Assembly (NCBI RefSeq): GCF_019320115.1
Contig: NC_089593.1
Location: 36,775,835-36,839,834, forward strand
Reading direction: 5' to 3'
Length of the DNA stretch: 64,000 bases
Source of the DNA: Miscanthus floridulus
Lineage: Eukaryota; Streptophyta; Magnoliopsida; Poales; Poaceae
Shown here: in pieces, positions 11,221 through 23,819 of the stretch
Layout: each line of letters starts with the position of its first letter
Position numbering within the stretch: position 1 is the first letter of the stretch
Program-made: the position numbers and the translations under genes
Notes under the pieces: model-generated
What the model was told of the DNA's origin: nothing
Database searches by the model: none
Seen by the model: the letters and a program-made list of their open reading frames with translations, nothing else

Positions 11221-14200
11221 TTCATGTGTTCAGTTTGCCCGTCTGTCTGTGGATGATAAGCCGAGGACATCTTCAATGTGACTCCCGCCAAATGAAAGAG
11301 TTCCTATGACAGGGTACTAGGGAACACTCTGTCGTGATCTGAGACAAATGATGTTGGCAGCCCATGGAGTCGGTACACATGGTTGAGGAACAACTTGGCC
11401 ACTATGAACGTAGTGAATGGGTGGGCTAAGTGGTTGAAGTGTTCATACTTGGAAAACAGATCAACAATCACCAAGATGCAATTCTTTCCACCCGAGGTAA
11501 GAAGGCCCTCCACAAAGTCCATTGAAATGCTCTGCGAGGCCATGGTTGGGATGGCCAGAGGTTGGAGAAGTCCCGGATAGCGGGCTCGATCCGGTTTGGC
11601 TTGCTGACATGTTGGACATGCAGTGACAAAAAGATGTACTGCTGATTTGAGGCCCGTCCAAGCGAACAATCGTTTGATGCGATGATAGGTAGCAGGAAAC
11701 CCCGAATGTCCGCCAACACCTGAAGAATGGAAAGCCTCAAGAATCTTGAGTTGGAGAGTCAAGTCACTGCCAATCCAAATCCTGCCTTTGTACCGAAGGA
11801 GGCCCCGATGTAGAGTGAAGTGAGGATCAGAACAAGCCGATATTGCCAATTTGGTAAGCAGCTCCTGAGCCTTAGGATCATTGGTATAACTGGCCTTGAC
11901 ATCCTCTAGCCAAGATGGCACTAGAGCCTATAGCAAACACATCAACAGTCTGACCATAGCGGGAAAGAGCATCTGCAACTCTGTTGTCATTGCCGGGTTT
12001 ATAGACAATGTGGTATTGCAGGCCGAGGAGTTCAGTGAAAACTTTCTGTTGCCACGCTGTGTGGAGACGGTGATCGCCCAGGTGAATGAGACTTTATGAT
12101 CAGTGAAGATGATGAACTCACCCAGCTACAAATATGAACGCCACTAGTCGACTGCAATAAGAATGGCCATGTATTCCTTTTCATAGGCCGATAGGCCTTG
12201 ATTTTTGGGGCAGAGAGCTCGACTAAGGAAAGCCAATGGGTGGCTGTCCTATAGGAGCACGGCACCGACCCCCAAATTGGACGCATCTGTCTCAATGCAG
12301 AACGGTCTTGTGAAATCCGGCAAGGCTAGAATGGGTGTGGAGCACAGACATTTCGTTAGAGTAGTGAATGCCGTCTCATGTTCAGAAGTCCAAAGAAACA
12401 GGCAGTTTTTCTTGAGTAGAGTTGTGAGTGGCTTGGACATAATAGCATAGTGGCGAACGAAATGGCGGTAGAATCCAGCAAAACCCAAAAAGCTTCAAAG
12501 CTCCTTGACATTAGTCGAGGTTGGCCAAGATACCACTGCTTCGATTTTGGCGGGATCGATCGCGACACCGCATTCACTGATGACATGCCCCAGATAGGAT
12601 ATTTCAGACTGAGCAAACTTGCATTTCGACAGCTTGATATGCCACTGATCCTGGGCCAATGAGGTGAACACCTGACGCAGATGATCAATATGCTCTTCGA
12701 ATGACTTGCTATAAATGAAGATGTCATCAAAGAAGACAATAGAGCATCGACAAAGAAGTGGCTTCAACGTTTGATTCATGGCGCCTTGGAAAGTTCCCGG
12801 TGCCCCAGACAAGCCAAAAGCGACGACATGAAATTCATAATGATCGACATGTGTCGAGAAGGATGTTTTGTGTTCGTCTCCTTCGCGCAGCCGAAACTGA
12901 TGATAGCCGGCAAGCAGGTCCAGCGTAGAAAAATAGCGAGCCCCCGCTAACTCGTCCATTAATTGGTCAAAGACTAGAATGGGAACGGCAGTCTTGACAG
13001 TCAGAGCATTGAGATATCTGTAATCGACTCAAAAACACCAGGTTTCGTCTTTGTTTCGAACCAGCAGCTTTCGAGAATTGAATGGGGATGTGTTGGGTTG
13101 GATAATACCTTGATGCAACATAGTATCAACTTGGGATTCAATTTCATCTTTGAGGGCTGGTGGATATGTGTAGGGGCAAACACTGATAGGTCGAGCACCT
13201 TCAACTAGAGGAATTTCTTGATCACAGGAACGCTTTGGTGGCAACTTCGTAGGCGGTGTAACCACAGTTGGAAATTTTGCCAGTAACTGACTGATGACCG
13301 GATGAATCTGAGGTTCAGAATGAGGTGCCGGCTCTGACAAGCTGAATAGCTGCACAAGCAACTCATCTGAACTGCCAGTCCCTGTTGGAGACATGTCCTG
13401 AATCCGTACAGTAGCTCCATTGTATGGAATCGCCAGCCAGCGCTAACGCCAATCCACCTTCATCGGACTGAAAAGCTGAAGCCAGTCCATACCGAGTATA
13501 ATGTCATAAGAAGCCAACGGAAGTACCCTTAAATCATGGGTGAACTGATACTGTTGATTATCCCAAACTGCCCCAGGTAGAATAGCAGAACACTGCACAA
13601 GATCACCATTTCCCACTCGGACAGACATGGACTGGCCCTATGTTGTCACAATAGAGAGCCGAGAGACCAACTGGTTACTGATGAATGAAATGGAACTGCC
13701 CGAGTCCAACAAGATCAGGACTTGGTGGTGTTGAAACTGTCCTTGGAATTCCAAGGTCTTAACCCCAGCGCCAGCTATATTGTCAGCCGATAAGCAACAA
13801 CAGTTCTGTTCTGCATCCTCTTCAGGTTCTTCATCTGCTACTGGACTGTCTACAGTGTCTTCTGCGAAAAGTGCATAGAGTTCATCCTGCACATTGAGGC
13901 CCACCTGAGCAGCACATTTGTGGCGGCAACTCCATTTCTCTCCATAGTGATCACACAGTCCACGAGCGTGGCGGTAAGCCTTGAGATCTGCAAGTTTCTT
14001 CTCTAGTGGCTTCTAATTCAGTACAGACTTGTCAGCAGCGCCAGCTTGGATACGATCTTGACGCGGTGGAGGAAGCTGATAGCCACCCTTCTGATTCTAG
14101 GGCCGGAAGTCCCATTTCCTGGATGCCTCCCCCGCTTCTTCCTGCAACAATGCCAAAGTATACTCAGTATCGAGGGAATCGGGATGCTAAACAAGAATGA

Positions 14201-15225
14201 CAGCACAGATATCTGCATTGATCCCATCTAAGAATCGGGTGATGTAATGCAAGGCATTGGTAGAAGAGTCATAGGCGGTGAGTTGGTCAACAAGTTCAAA
14301 GAAACGGTCAACATAGTCTTGTACAGAGGTGGTTTGGCGGATGCGGTTGAGTTTGCGAAGCAGAAACTCATGTTAATCGTGATCCAAGTGGGTATGCTAG
14401 GCTTGACAAAATTCAGACCACTTCATGGTTTTCAGTTCTTAAGTGACCGATTGGATCCAGCGTTTGTCAGGGCCAGTGAACTGCATACGGTAGCACTGAA
14501 TCCAAATAGAAGGATCAACAGAGTACATCTCAAATTAATCCTCAGCGCAAGTGATCCAAAGTTTAAGATCAGTGCCATCAAAGGTGGGGAAGGTCATTTT
14601 AGGTAGTTTTCTAGTGGGGTTGTGGCGTAAATCAGGAGGGCGATTGCGTGAGAGCATCAAATCATATGCAGTACCATGAAGCTTAGTGGGATTTGGAGAG
14701 GAATCATTCATACCCGTGACCGGGGAATGAGCGAGGGTGGTGACAACCCCGTATTCATTCTCTAGGTGATGGTTGTTGACACGGTGACAGTTGGGCCGAG
14801 CAGCCATATAGCCAGTAGGTGCAGACGTGGCGTGCTGTTCCGACTTGACCGGTGGCTCGAGGAAGATCGCCAGCTCGGTGGCGGTCTCGATCACCGATCG
14901 ATTCCAATATTTGTCCAGCTTGCTGATGCAGAGGCAGCGGTCGTCGACGATGCCTTTGTGCTCTTGATGCCATGAGTTGAAGTCAAATGCTGCCTTCTCG
15001 ATGTTGACGAGGCATGCGTCTTGGCGGAGCTCAGAGTCAATGATCCACTGCTCGACCGCGTCGTCGGCATTCTTGAAGTGCTTGTCCAGGAATTCATCGG
15101 CCTCCAAAAATCGGCGCTCGAGGAGATCCGTCTGGTTGGCGAGCTGGTGCTGGGTGGTGGCTTGAGTAGTGGCGAGCTTCTAGATCTCCGCCAACAGGAT
15201 CTAGGTGTCCGGATTCATGGCGCCC
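11180..15225 (-). pseudogene. Ty3/gypsy chromovirus (Reina-like) gag-pol, decayed
   Basis: Read from 15225 leftward the domains follow gag, protease, reverse transcriptase, RNase H, integrase, the Ty3/gypsy order. Gag covers about 15218-14000, beginning MNPDT and then a stop. It ends in a zinc knuckle around 13920-13970 whose second cysteine is tyrosine (CDHYGEKW...HKC). Protease shows LLDSGSS near 13700 and ILGMDW near 13470. Reverse transcriptase (13394-12495) carries FSTLDLLAGYHQ, AFGLSGAPGTFQ and the catalytic FFDD. RNase H has LYKK-type spacing with CIETDAS near 12290. Integrase has HSSGVGGHSG, CPTCQQAKPD, SMDFVEG, SDHDRVF and, after an in-frame TAG, SAYHPQTDGQTE. Several stops and frameshifts separate the pieces. 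The integrase C-terminus and 3' LTR are missing, cut by the Tekay-like LTR at 11220. Confidence 0.9.
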
Positions 15226-15449
15226 AGATGCTTGGCAAAACGAGATTAGTGGAAGTGGGGCGGTGGCGGTGGTGGTGGTTGTTGACGGTTTGTATGTGTG
15301 TGTATAGGAAAGGGGATTCCACAAGCGCATACAACTATCATGTAGCACTTCGCTTGGTAAGAACCAAGTGTCGAATTTATATTTTCCCAAAGGAAGGCGG
15401 TTCGGCGTGTCAGGTAATGTGGCTAGGAAGACTAGGTAGGTAGGTTAAG
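15226..15449 (-). mobile_element. Leader and possible 5' LTR part of the chromovirus
   Basis: Noncoding sequence immediately upstream of the gag start on the minus strand. It contains a GT-rich simple stretch (15255-15305). I could not identify a primer binding site or clear LTR borders, so its extent is a guess bounded by the neighbouring element. Confidence 0.3.
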
Positions 15450-16779
15450 CAACTCGGGGTTGGTGGATGAGGGATGAAAAAGAAAAGATAAAAAGATTGA
15501 CCACACAAACAGAGGTAACTAGAAGCATAGTGTTGCTGAGTGTAAGAAGTAGAGTATGTAATCTTAAGCAACAAGAGTAACTTAATGATAGCAAGATCGT
15601 CCTTAGTGCGAGGGGCGTACTTGCCCTGAATTCAATCAGGCACAAAGCACTACGAGCCCTACGTTTTAATAACTAGACCCAACGTGGTGGAATACAGAGG
15701 AAGGATAGGGTTGTCACCACTTGCCAACTACCACAATCTATCCGGGGATCTAGTCGTACCTAAAGGCAATTCATAGCCTAAGCACCACGCTTAATCTATA
15801 AACTCGCTATTTCGATCCGAGCTCCACTGAAATAAGATCGAAACACCCTAACCAGACGGTAGAACAAGTACTAACAATGAACGAACTAAACACTAAGATA
15901 ATAATGATGCAGTTGCCAAAGCACAGGCGCCTAAGCTCACTAATGATAGACAATAGTAAGACAGGACTTGAACTAAGCAGAGCTATATTACTGAATAAAG
16001 TATTTGACAAAGTAAAGTACTAAATAAATCAAATGCTAAAAGAAACATTCCAATGGAGCTATACCAGACTAGAAGACTCTTTCGGACTCTGAGGCGAGCT
16101 CCGCTCTACTCTATCACTACTAGCTGGCTACTTGGAATGCTTGAGAGTTGCTTGAGTGATGATCTCCACCGAGCACCACAACCCCTTTTATACTGTGTTG
16201 AGGGCATGGGGGTACTTGTAGGCGAAGATGAGGCAGTAGAGAGATAGGGGGGCATCAGCCAACTTTGGGCATGGTCGCTGAACCATCCATTGCACCGCCT
16301 CACCATCCAACGACGATGGATGGCCTCTAGATGGCGGTTGCATGCAGGTAAGTTGGTTACCGCAGTCAGAATGGCGGTTTGGAGGTCGGTTTGGCCCCTC
16401 CGAGTCAATGACAGTGGACCCGGTGATCCGTGGGAGCTCAACGTCCACCTTCGGATCAAACCAACATAGGATCAAGCGTGGAGAAGCAGTGGGGAGGCCT
16501 TCACTCGGATCAGTGATGTGGCAAGGGGGTGGGGCCATCGAGCAACGCCAGGTGGCATCGACCGATGTGGCATGTGGGCTGACGGCCCCCTACCACGTCC
16601 CATTGCCTCCTATGCACATCTTTTGTCCATTTTTATGATTTTTCCTGCATACAAATAATTTTTCCAAGTACAAGTGGTACTAGGTGAATTTTAAACATAA
16701 TATGGCACATGTGATGTTGTTTTACCTTGGTTTGGGTGGAATGTTGATGGTCAAATTGAGTGTTTAGTGACCATCAACA
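15450..16779 (-). mobile_element. 3' LTR of an Athila-like element
   Basis: On the minus strand a purine tract GCCTGGGGGAGCT (16792-16780) is followed at once by TGTTGATGG (16779 leftward), the expected PPT/LTR junction. The sequence to about 15450 has no coding frame and fits an LTR body, with CCTATAAAAGGGG-like bases around 16180-16195 on the minus strand as a possible TATA region. The far LTR border was not found; no target-site duplication can be checked because the other end lies beyond the assembly gap. Confidence 0.5.
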
Positions 16780-16792
16780 AGCTCCCCCAGGC
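16780..16792 (-). other. Polypurine tract of the Athila-like element
   Basis: Reads GCCTGGGGGAGCT on the minus strand, directly before the TGTTGATGG start of the LTR. It would prime plus-strand DNA synthesis during reverse transcription. Confidence 0.55.
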
Positions 16793-18660
16793 TTCCCGTT
16801 TGCTCATCCCGAGCAAAGATGCATGTTTAGCATGTTGGATCAGGAATTGCTTCAATGTAATGCTCTGCAAAAACTCATATACAGACCAATACTATCTCTT
16901 GAGTTGACCAAGTTAGTGTTAGAAATTCATCGTCAGTCTTAGTAATATGGGGCTTATAGCTTTCACCTTGACACTAGCAGTTGCAAGACAACATAGCATA
17001 GACATCAACTTTCTTCCCTGCTTTGGTTTATCCAAGACTTCTTGGAGGGTTTCAAAAATTTTGAAAGAAAAACTTGCCTAGTTCCTCAAATGGTACACGC
17101 AATCTCTCAATGGTTGTTGAATCCTCCCTAAGGCCTAAAGATCTTAGTGTTTCTCCTACTCTAAGGCTTATGTCGAGTTCATAGGTAGGGGATAAAAAGC
17201 AAGGCTTACTTGAATTGAATTTATCGCTAAGTCAAACATTCAGATTACAAGAAGCAACAAGTCATGCAAAATGATCAAGATGTGCACGTGCGTGGTATTT
17301 GGTGGAAGTGGTACTCCTTTGAGAACTTCCCTTCCTCTAGCTTCCTATTTGAGAGGGCATGGCTACTTTATTCTTTCTCTCTCTCTCTCTCGCTTTTGAA
17401 CTATAGAGCTTTTTGCTCTTCTTTTCCTCTCTCTCTCTCTCTTTTTCAGTAGCCCATGCCTCTGTATAATATGATGGAAAGCTAGAGGGGGTATCAATGT
17501 ATGTCCCTTATGGAGTAAGGGGTGCATAAATATGGAATGGATGGTTGCATGCTTCCAGTATAAAAGTAGCATATCTATCCACGTGGGGTGTACATGATCT
17601 TGATCAAAAGGTATGACAAGTTTATCTACTCAGATCAATAAGGCTTGACAAAGCTCAAAACAAACAAGCAGCTTTTTGTGTAGGCTTATCATATCGGGAA
17701 AGCATATATATTTGGCTCTGGTAGGAAATTTTCACCGTTGAGGAACTTCTAGGAAGGGTTTTTATCTTTTTTGTAAGAACAAGACTCCAGGTCATCTCAA
17801 TTATTCCTCAGACAGGTTAAAAAAGATTTACTCTAATCTTTGCCACAACATATCTCACAAAAGCCTATACTTGGTTCTAGCATTCGCAACCCACAAAAGC
17901 AGTCAAGTTAAGATGAACTCTAATTTTACACGCTCAAAATTTCAGAAGTAAAGGGTTGTATAGCAAGCTTTTGCAAAGTATCACAGAGCAATTATTCATC
18001 ATTTCCAAAAGGTGTGTAAACATCAATTTCAAAGCAAGAGTGATTAAGGCAGCTTTAATGATTCTTCTCTACATTAATTATAATAGCATTGTTGTCTTAC
18101 ATATTCTATTATTTTCATTATGCTATCATTACTGTACCTCTATATCATCATTCATTTTATTATTATCACTTTTATATCATTATCATTTTTTATATATATT
18201 TTATTATTTCTTTTCTGATATAGAGAATTAATGTAGATAAAAGAGTAGATGTGAATGTCTTCATACCTGAGCGGGGAGGTTCTCTCGCAAGCTTGCCTTT
18301 TGCGGAAATCAGAATCTTCTTCTCGGACGGCTCTCCTTGAATCTTTCTTCATTTATTACTACTATGGTAATTTATTACTAAGCCTAACTATTATGAGATC
18401 TATTTTATTGGTTTTGTTTTAGATTTTATTACTACCAATTTAATCTAAATGCTAGTACTTCATAAGTACCTTTATTGAAAATGTAAACATGCAATGCAAC
18501 TAATAACCTAACATGGAATGCAAAGTTGAAAAGGGAAATATGCAAATGCAACCTATACAAAATGCAGTAGAAATGCAATAAAAGTGTACCTTCTAGTACT
18601 GACTCATGGCTACTCCTCCTTATGTGGGGGTTCTTCTTCCTTGTACGGGAATTCTACATC
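16793..18660 (-). other. Noncoding interior of the Athila-like element
   Basis: Between the protease end and the polypurine tract there is no reverse transcriptase, RNase H, integrase or envelope-like frame. It is AT-rich with two short CT microsatellites (about 17378-17393 and 17429-17444) and CATT-rich simple sequence near 18110-18210. About 4 kb of pol is therefore missing compared with autonomous relatives. Confidence 0.55.
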
Positions 18661-18664
18661 CTTA

Positions 18665-19945
18665 CTCTCCTTAGAAATGTTTACAGGACCAGGCGACGAT
18701 AATGTAGATGATGCTTCTTTCTTCTTGCGCCATTCCCTTGTGGCTTTAGCTTATTCTTGCTAGGCTCTTCCTTCTCAATTGGCTTTGGCTTTCTGGTTCT
18801 TCTCTTCTTTGGTTGCTTCTTTCTTTCCTGTTTCTCATAAAAGACAGGTTTTCCCGAGGCAAAAGCAAATGTTTCTTTCCTTCCATCTAAGTGGAATTGA
18901 ATACGTGCAGATGCCACATATATACAAGCATTAGCGGTATTGAGGAAAGGACGGCCAAGGATGAGGGGTGCATCCTTGCTCATTCCCATATTTAATATTA
19001 CAAAATCGGCGGGAACTTAAGAGTCACTAACTTTGACCAAAAGATCTAGGGCTATCCCTTCTACGTAGCACATTGATTGATCAACTAGTTGCAAATAGAC
19101 AGAAGTTGGAGCTAATTTAGTGTAGAACAAGTTTTCATAAGTTTCCTTAGACATTATGTTTACACTAGATCCAAGATCACAAATTGCATTTTCAAAAGTA
19201 TGAGGACCAATAGAGCAAGTAATAACAGGATTTCCAGGATCACCTTTGTTAATAGGAACTCCCCAACCATCTAAACCAAAATCATACCTTGATGTGACGA
19301 GGTTGGCGGTCTCCATGAATTCTTCAGGCTTGCCTGGAATTCTTCTTTCTCAAAAGATGGGATAGCAGCTGCTAGTTGTGCTAATTGGGTTTCTAGCATC
19401 TTATTAATGCTAAGTTGATTCTTTATAGCGGAAGAGAAATCACCCAATTTAGCATTTGTATTTTCCAACATCTTGTCATTAGCATGGAGTTTCTTATTTA
19501 TACTATCTGTCATTCTACCTTGACTATAGACAAGATCTTTAAGGAAAGGAAAATTATTACCTTGGTTACTTGGATGTTGCAAATAATTATTGTAGTTATT
19601 ACCTTGGTTGTTGGAGCGCTGGTTCCATCCTTGATTTTGAGGACAAAAACTGTTGTCACTGTTGACAAAGTTGAGGTCTTCATGAGTCTTGGGGCAAAAA
19701 TTGCCTGAATGTCCAATCTCTCCACAAATTTCACAAGTCATGTGGGTGTACATGGCTTGTACAGTTTCTTGGGCACTCATTTTCTCACAATTTTCTAGTA
19801 TTTTTGTGAGCAGATCTACCTTGGCTGCAAGCATGTCAGCTTCTTTAAGATAATGCATACCTCTTTTGCAGGGCTGTAGTCGTTCATCACTCCATCCTTG
19901 GTTGGATACTATCTTCTCGATCAATGCCTTGGCATATGTGACATT
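18665..19945 (-). pseudogene. Athila-like gag and protease, truncated
   Basis: The minus strand encodes the C-terminal half of gag with a CCHC zinc knuckle CEICGEIGHSGNFC (around 19730-19690), an asparagine-rich linker (NNQGNNYNN), and then a protease with ICDLGSSVNIMSKE near 19180 and LILGRPFLNTA near 18960. These are hallmarks of the Athila/Tat group of Ty3/gypsy elements, in which the active-site DSG is often DLGSS. A stop at 19017-19019 and frame changes at about 19300 separate the pieces. The lysine-rich tail (KKQPKKRRTRKPK) ends near 18690 and pol does not continue. The gag N-terminus is lost in the N run at 19959. Confidence 0.8.
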
Positions 19946-19958
19946 AAGAAAAGAATGC

Positions 19959-20058
19959 NNNNNNNNNNNNNNNNNNNNNNNNNNNNNNNNNNNNNNNNNN
20001 NNNNNNNNNNNNNNNNNNNNNNNNNNNNNNNNNNNNNNNNNNNNNNNNNNNNNNNNNN
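19959..20058. other. Assembly gap (100 N)
   Basis: Exactly 100 ambiguous bases, the conventional placeholder for a gap of unknown length. It interrupts the gag gene of the Athila-like element; the element's 5' LTR and leader are probably missing here. Confidence 0.98.
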
Positions 20059-21200
20059 GACACCTGAGTGATCACCTGACACATAGCAAATGTAAGAATC
20101 TTAGTAATAAACATCTCCCCGACGCTGCCCCAACCTCCCGCCACCGCCATCTCAGACATAGATAAATTAGATGGCCAGTAATTGGTGCTTGGATGAAGGA
20201 TAGCATCAGTTCTGTACCTAAGGCATTTATAGGTGAAATTGGAGTTCTAAAGAAGAGAATGGATGACATAATGACCACCATACGTTTAAGAGAATTAGCA
20301 AACGAATGGGTCATAGGATACTCTAGCCAATAAACTGTATGAAACTTGCCAAGAAACAAATAAAGACTTTGTTATAGGTGATTCAGAGTGCAGCAGAACT
20401 CATAGTAACAGTTAGATAAGAGATAATCAAAAAATCAATAGACGCTTATGCGGAAAACCTGATACTTTTTAGGCTCAAAAGGATAAACTGTAAATTATTC
20501 AACATTTTTTTTCATCGGATGACATAGGAGAACTAAAAAATTATTCAACATAACTGACAACTGAAGATAATATCATATTTAACTGGAAGAGCCTGATCGT
20601 AGAAGTAAAACAATGGACAAAAATGGACCACACAGATATATTATCGGCTAAACAATAGTAAGTAGTTTATTTGGATCTAAGTAGCCAACCGCGGTAGCAA
20701 GCAACAGACAATTTTAGCAACCGCCGAGAGACCACAAAAATGTTTTCTAGTGAAGACTAGCCTCACCTGCTGGTAAAAACTGCAACATGTGCCAGCAAGT
20801 ACCACTCTTACACATAATTCTTTAATATTAACTCCCTGCAAACGTAGTAAATTTAGTATTCAGCAATTTCAAATCAGTGAAGAGTTAAAATATTGTAATA
20901 TTTCTTGTTTTCCAAGCTGGCTACACTTACAGCACTCTGTAGATATGATGGGCTAAACTTGATGCCATCTACAGATAGGATCAGTGGAGCAGATAACAAG
21001 AATGCCATGACAGTCATTCATGGCAGTCACAACATATATGGGGTGCAGCTTGCACAACATATATCCAAGCATGTGGATCAAAGCCAAAGGCATGAGCTTT
21101 GCATACTGCATCAGCAAATAAATAATAATTCATCGCATCAATTATATGATTGAACCAGTTTTACAGAACAATACAAGCTTATAAGAATTTATTAAATATA
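20059..21200. other. No recognisable gene
   Basis: AT-rich sequence with no conserved frame on either strand. It does not continue the retroelement left of the gap, which supports a real boundary or missing sequence inside the N run. Confidence 0.5.
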
Positions 21201-21223
21201 ACTAGATGACTCTTGGTACACAA

Positions 21224-21289
21224 CATCTTGGAGAAGTAGTAATCTCTCTCCTTCTTTAGGCTATCAACAAGGAGCTTCATCTCAGTTAT
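21224..21289 (-). pseudogene. Orphan exon resembling the EB1 C-terminal coiled coil
   Basis: After a TGCAG acceptor (21294-21290) the minus strand reads 22 codons, ITEMKLLVDSLKKERDYY followed by FSKM. This matches the family pattern of plant microtubule end-binding EB1 proteins at the start of the EBH domain (ITELK..VDSLEKERDFYFSKL). The expected continuation RDIEILCQ is absent: the frame reads LCTKSHL and no donor is visible. I find no calponin-homology exons nearby. It is most likely a gene relic or a captured fragment. Confidence 0.42.
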
Positions 21290-21640
21290 CTGCAAACCAT
21301 GGAATTCACACAAGTCGTCAAAATTTTAGTGACCAGAGTCAATGATTATGAGGCTCACAACACATGCAACCATCTGACAAAGGGGTAGTATTTCTAGCAG
21401 ATCACCAGATAGCCTTGACATTAGAAATTCAGGATAAATAAATGCATTTGGCAGCATACACAATGCTATGTCAATGTAACAAAGGGAAGACCAACAATTT
21501 TAACATTTCACTCTAGGAAAATTGCTAGTATTTCTGAGTTATCATTCCTTTTAACATGAGCTGAAATCTGCAAGCACTACAAACCAGCCCTTGAATTATC
21601 CATTTGTGCAAACAGAAGAGAACAGGTAGCAAAAACTTAC

Positions 21641-21693
21641 CAATCCATGACCTGCTGGATCTTGTGCTCAAAAACCTCACGCTGACTGACCTC
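21641..21693 (-). other. Exon-like segment of unknown gene
   Basis: A CAG acceptor (21696-21694) and a GTAAGT donor (21640-21635) on the minus strand enclose 53 bases reading EVSQREVFEHKIQQVMDW. The piece is helical and charged. I do not recognise the protein; it lies 350 bp upstream of the EB1-like segment on the same strand and could belong to the same former gene. Confidence 0.3.
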
Positions 21694-22699
21694 CTGCTGG
21701 GAGAGCGAGATTTCAGACAACCAGAACTATTAGACTTTTTTTTAAAAAAAAGAAAGAGCATAAACCAGTTTGACTGCAATAAATTACCATCTACATGATA
21801 CCCAACCATAAGATCGAGTTCAGTTCAATTGATGTTCATGGACACTAACGGTTTTTTACATGACATAAAACTGGAAGCTTGACATGCAAGAAAACTCATT
21901 AATTGCCCAGTCAATTGCTATTATTGCCTAGTCAATTGCTATTATTGCCCAACACCCGGAAGCAGGAAGAAGGAAAATGACAAAACATATGCCCGTCTCA
22001 TACTGAATCATAATAATTAGCAAAGATCATATCTATCCATGAATGCAAATATATATAACCTAAAATCCATAAAAACCACTAACCAATCAATCAATAAAAA
22101 TTAGTTATAAAAGAGGGCAACAATATTCCCATTTATGATTGTCTATATCAAAGGTATGCATGGTAAAAAAATTAACGATCTATCATATAGACATCTTGAA
22201 TTCTAGAATCCACATTATAGATTTTTTTCTTTGTCATTACCGTAGTTACTTCCTAGCAGGTTACTATTTAGTAGTCATGCACATGTATCACCTCCTATCT
22301 AAGAAATCAAAGAGGTTCTTTCAAAATTCATATTGTACCCTTGCTCCATCCAGAAGAAAAAAAAAGGCAAATAGCTCAACAAATATGCACCACAGGAAAA
22401 AAGAGAACATCAGTAGCAGACACAGCATTCATACCACAAGAATTTTATTCTAATACAATCCAATTCTAGATACAATGCTAATTCAAGACAATGATTTCCA
22501 AACTAAACTGACATCCATTCATATATCCATGAACTGACATCCATGATTTCCAAACAATAGAAACACCCTCCATCGATCCATTCATACATCCATGAACTGA
22601 CATCCATTACGAAGGGAAAAGCAACTCACCACAGTAGGCATAACACAAGGATATACACTTGTAAATGGATCAGATCTGAACACAAATAACCAAATAGCT

Positions 22700-23200
22700 A
22701 GTTAGGGTTCGAGTGCTCAGATTCGCACCGTAGCAGGAAGGGAATAGGAAGGTGAGCTCACCCTGGTGATGCTCATCAACGACAAGGGTGAGGATGGGCG
22801 ACAATGGCCAGGGGCGTCGCCGGCGCTCGACCAGCCAAGGTGGTAGGGCGTTGATGGCCCGGCGCAGCCGGCAGCAGGTGACCAAAGCCAGGGGGACCGC
22901 GCCACCAACCACGGAGCCGGCCAGGGGGGCACAAGGCCAACCACGGCCGCGGCTGCGACTCTGGCCACCGGGGGCTAGCCACGTCGCTGGGCGGTTGTGA
23001 CCTCGCGGCGGGGGTTGAGGACGGTGCTCTCAGCACGACCTCGCCGTGGTTGGGGGCGGCGCTAGGCGGCTAGGAAGCAGTGGGGGCAGAGGGAGGAGGA
23101 GGCACCACGACGGGGGCAAGGGCGGCGGCAGCGGCGGCGTTCTAGACGGACGGAGCCTGTGCGAGGAGGAGAAGCATCGGGAGGCTGTTTTCTTTCTTTT
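22700..23200. other. GC-rich island, possible promoter or first-exon relic
   Basis: About 450 bases of strongly GC-rich sequence stand between AT-rich flanks, as in grass first exons. Frames on both strands are open only through composition and match no family known to me. If the orphan exons at 21224 and 21641 belonged to one minus-strand gene, its 5' end would be expected here. Confidence 0.3.
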
Positions 23201-23498
23201 TTATTGATAGGCCGTCGCCAGGAATCGAACCACGGCGGGCGCAGGCGGCACGCGAGGTGGCAGATGTGGTTTATTAAGGAGAGAGAATGTGTGAGAGTTA
23301 ATCTGGTGCGCATGTTTTTAGTGTGAACTATTTCTACGTACGTTTTGTGAGTGGATATAGTTTAATTTATGATTGTAGAGGTGGTATTTGTTTGATGGAT
23401 GTAGAATAATTTAAAGTGGTATATTATAGGAGTAGAGATAGAGATAGAGATTGAGATTATGGGAATAAATCCCGGCGAGAACACCAGCATCGAACACA

Positions 23499-23620
23499 AG
23501 CGTCCTGTTCGCTTGGCTTATAAGCCATACTTTTTCAGCCAACAAACAGTATTTTTCTCTCACAATAAATCAGCCAACAGTACTTTCAGCCATAACTTAT
23601 CAACCAACCAAACAAGACAA
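23499..23620. mobile_element. hAT-like MITE
   Basis: The ends CCTGTTCGCTTGG and CCAACCAAACAAGAC are imperfect inverted repeats. The interior contains GGCTTATAAGCC, CAGCCAACAAACAGTA and CAGCCAACAGTACTTTCAGCC, the recurrent palindromic body of a very common grass MITE. It lies 560 bp past the end of OEP37. Confidence 0.6.
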
Positions 23621-23674
23621 AGGTCAACTGCTGTGGGTAGCGTGCTCAGCAGCAACACTTACCAACCCAGTTAA

Positions 23675-23819
23675 GGCACTATTTGTTTTTGCTTATAATC
23701 TAATTCTACGTGAAAAAAGCGAAAATCCCACCAAACACATTGATTATTTCTGATTTTTAGAATAAAAAATCCTCACGATGATTATAATCGAATTGATTAT
23801 AAACGGTCCCAAACAGGAC
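23675..23819. mobile_element. Second hAT-like MITE relic
   Basis: TTGCTTATAATC near the left end and GATTATAAACGGTCCCAAACAG at the right end are roughly inverted, with CTGATTTTTAGAATAAAAAATC between them. Ends are degenerate and no target duplication is clear. Confidence 0.4.

Noticed and set aside
23214..23245. tRNA-like T-arm (GGTTCGATTCC on the minus strand)
   Set aside because: No acceptor stem, D arm or anticodon arm can be paired around it.
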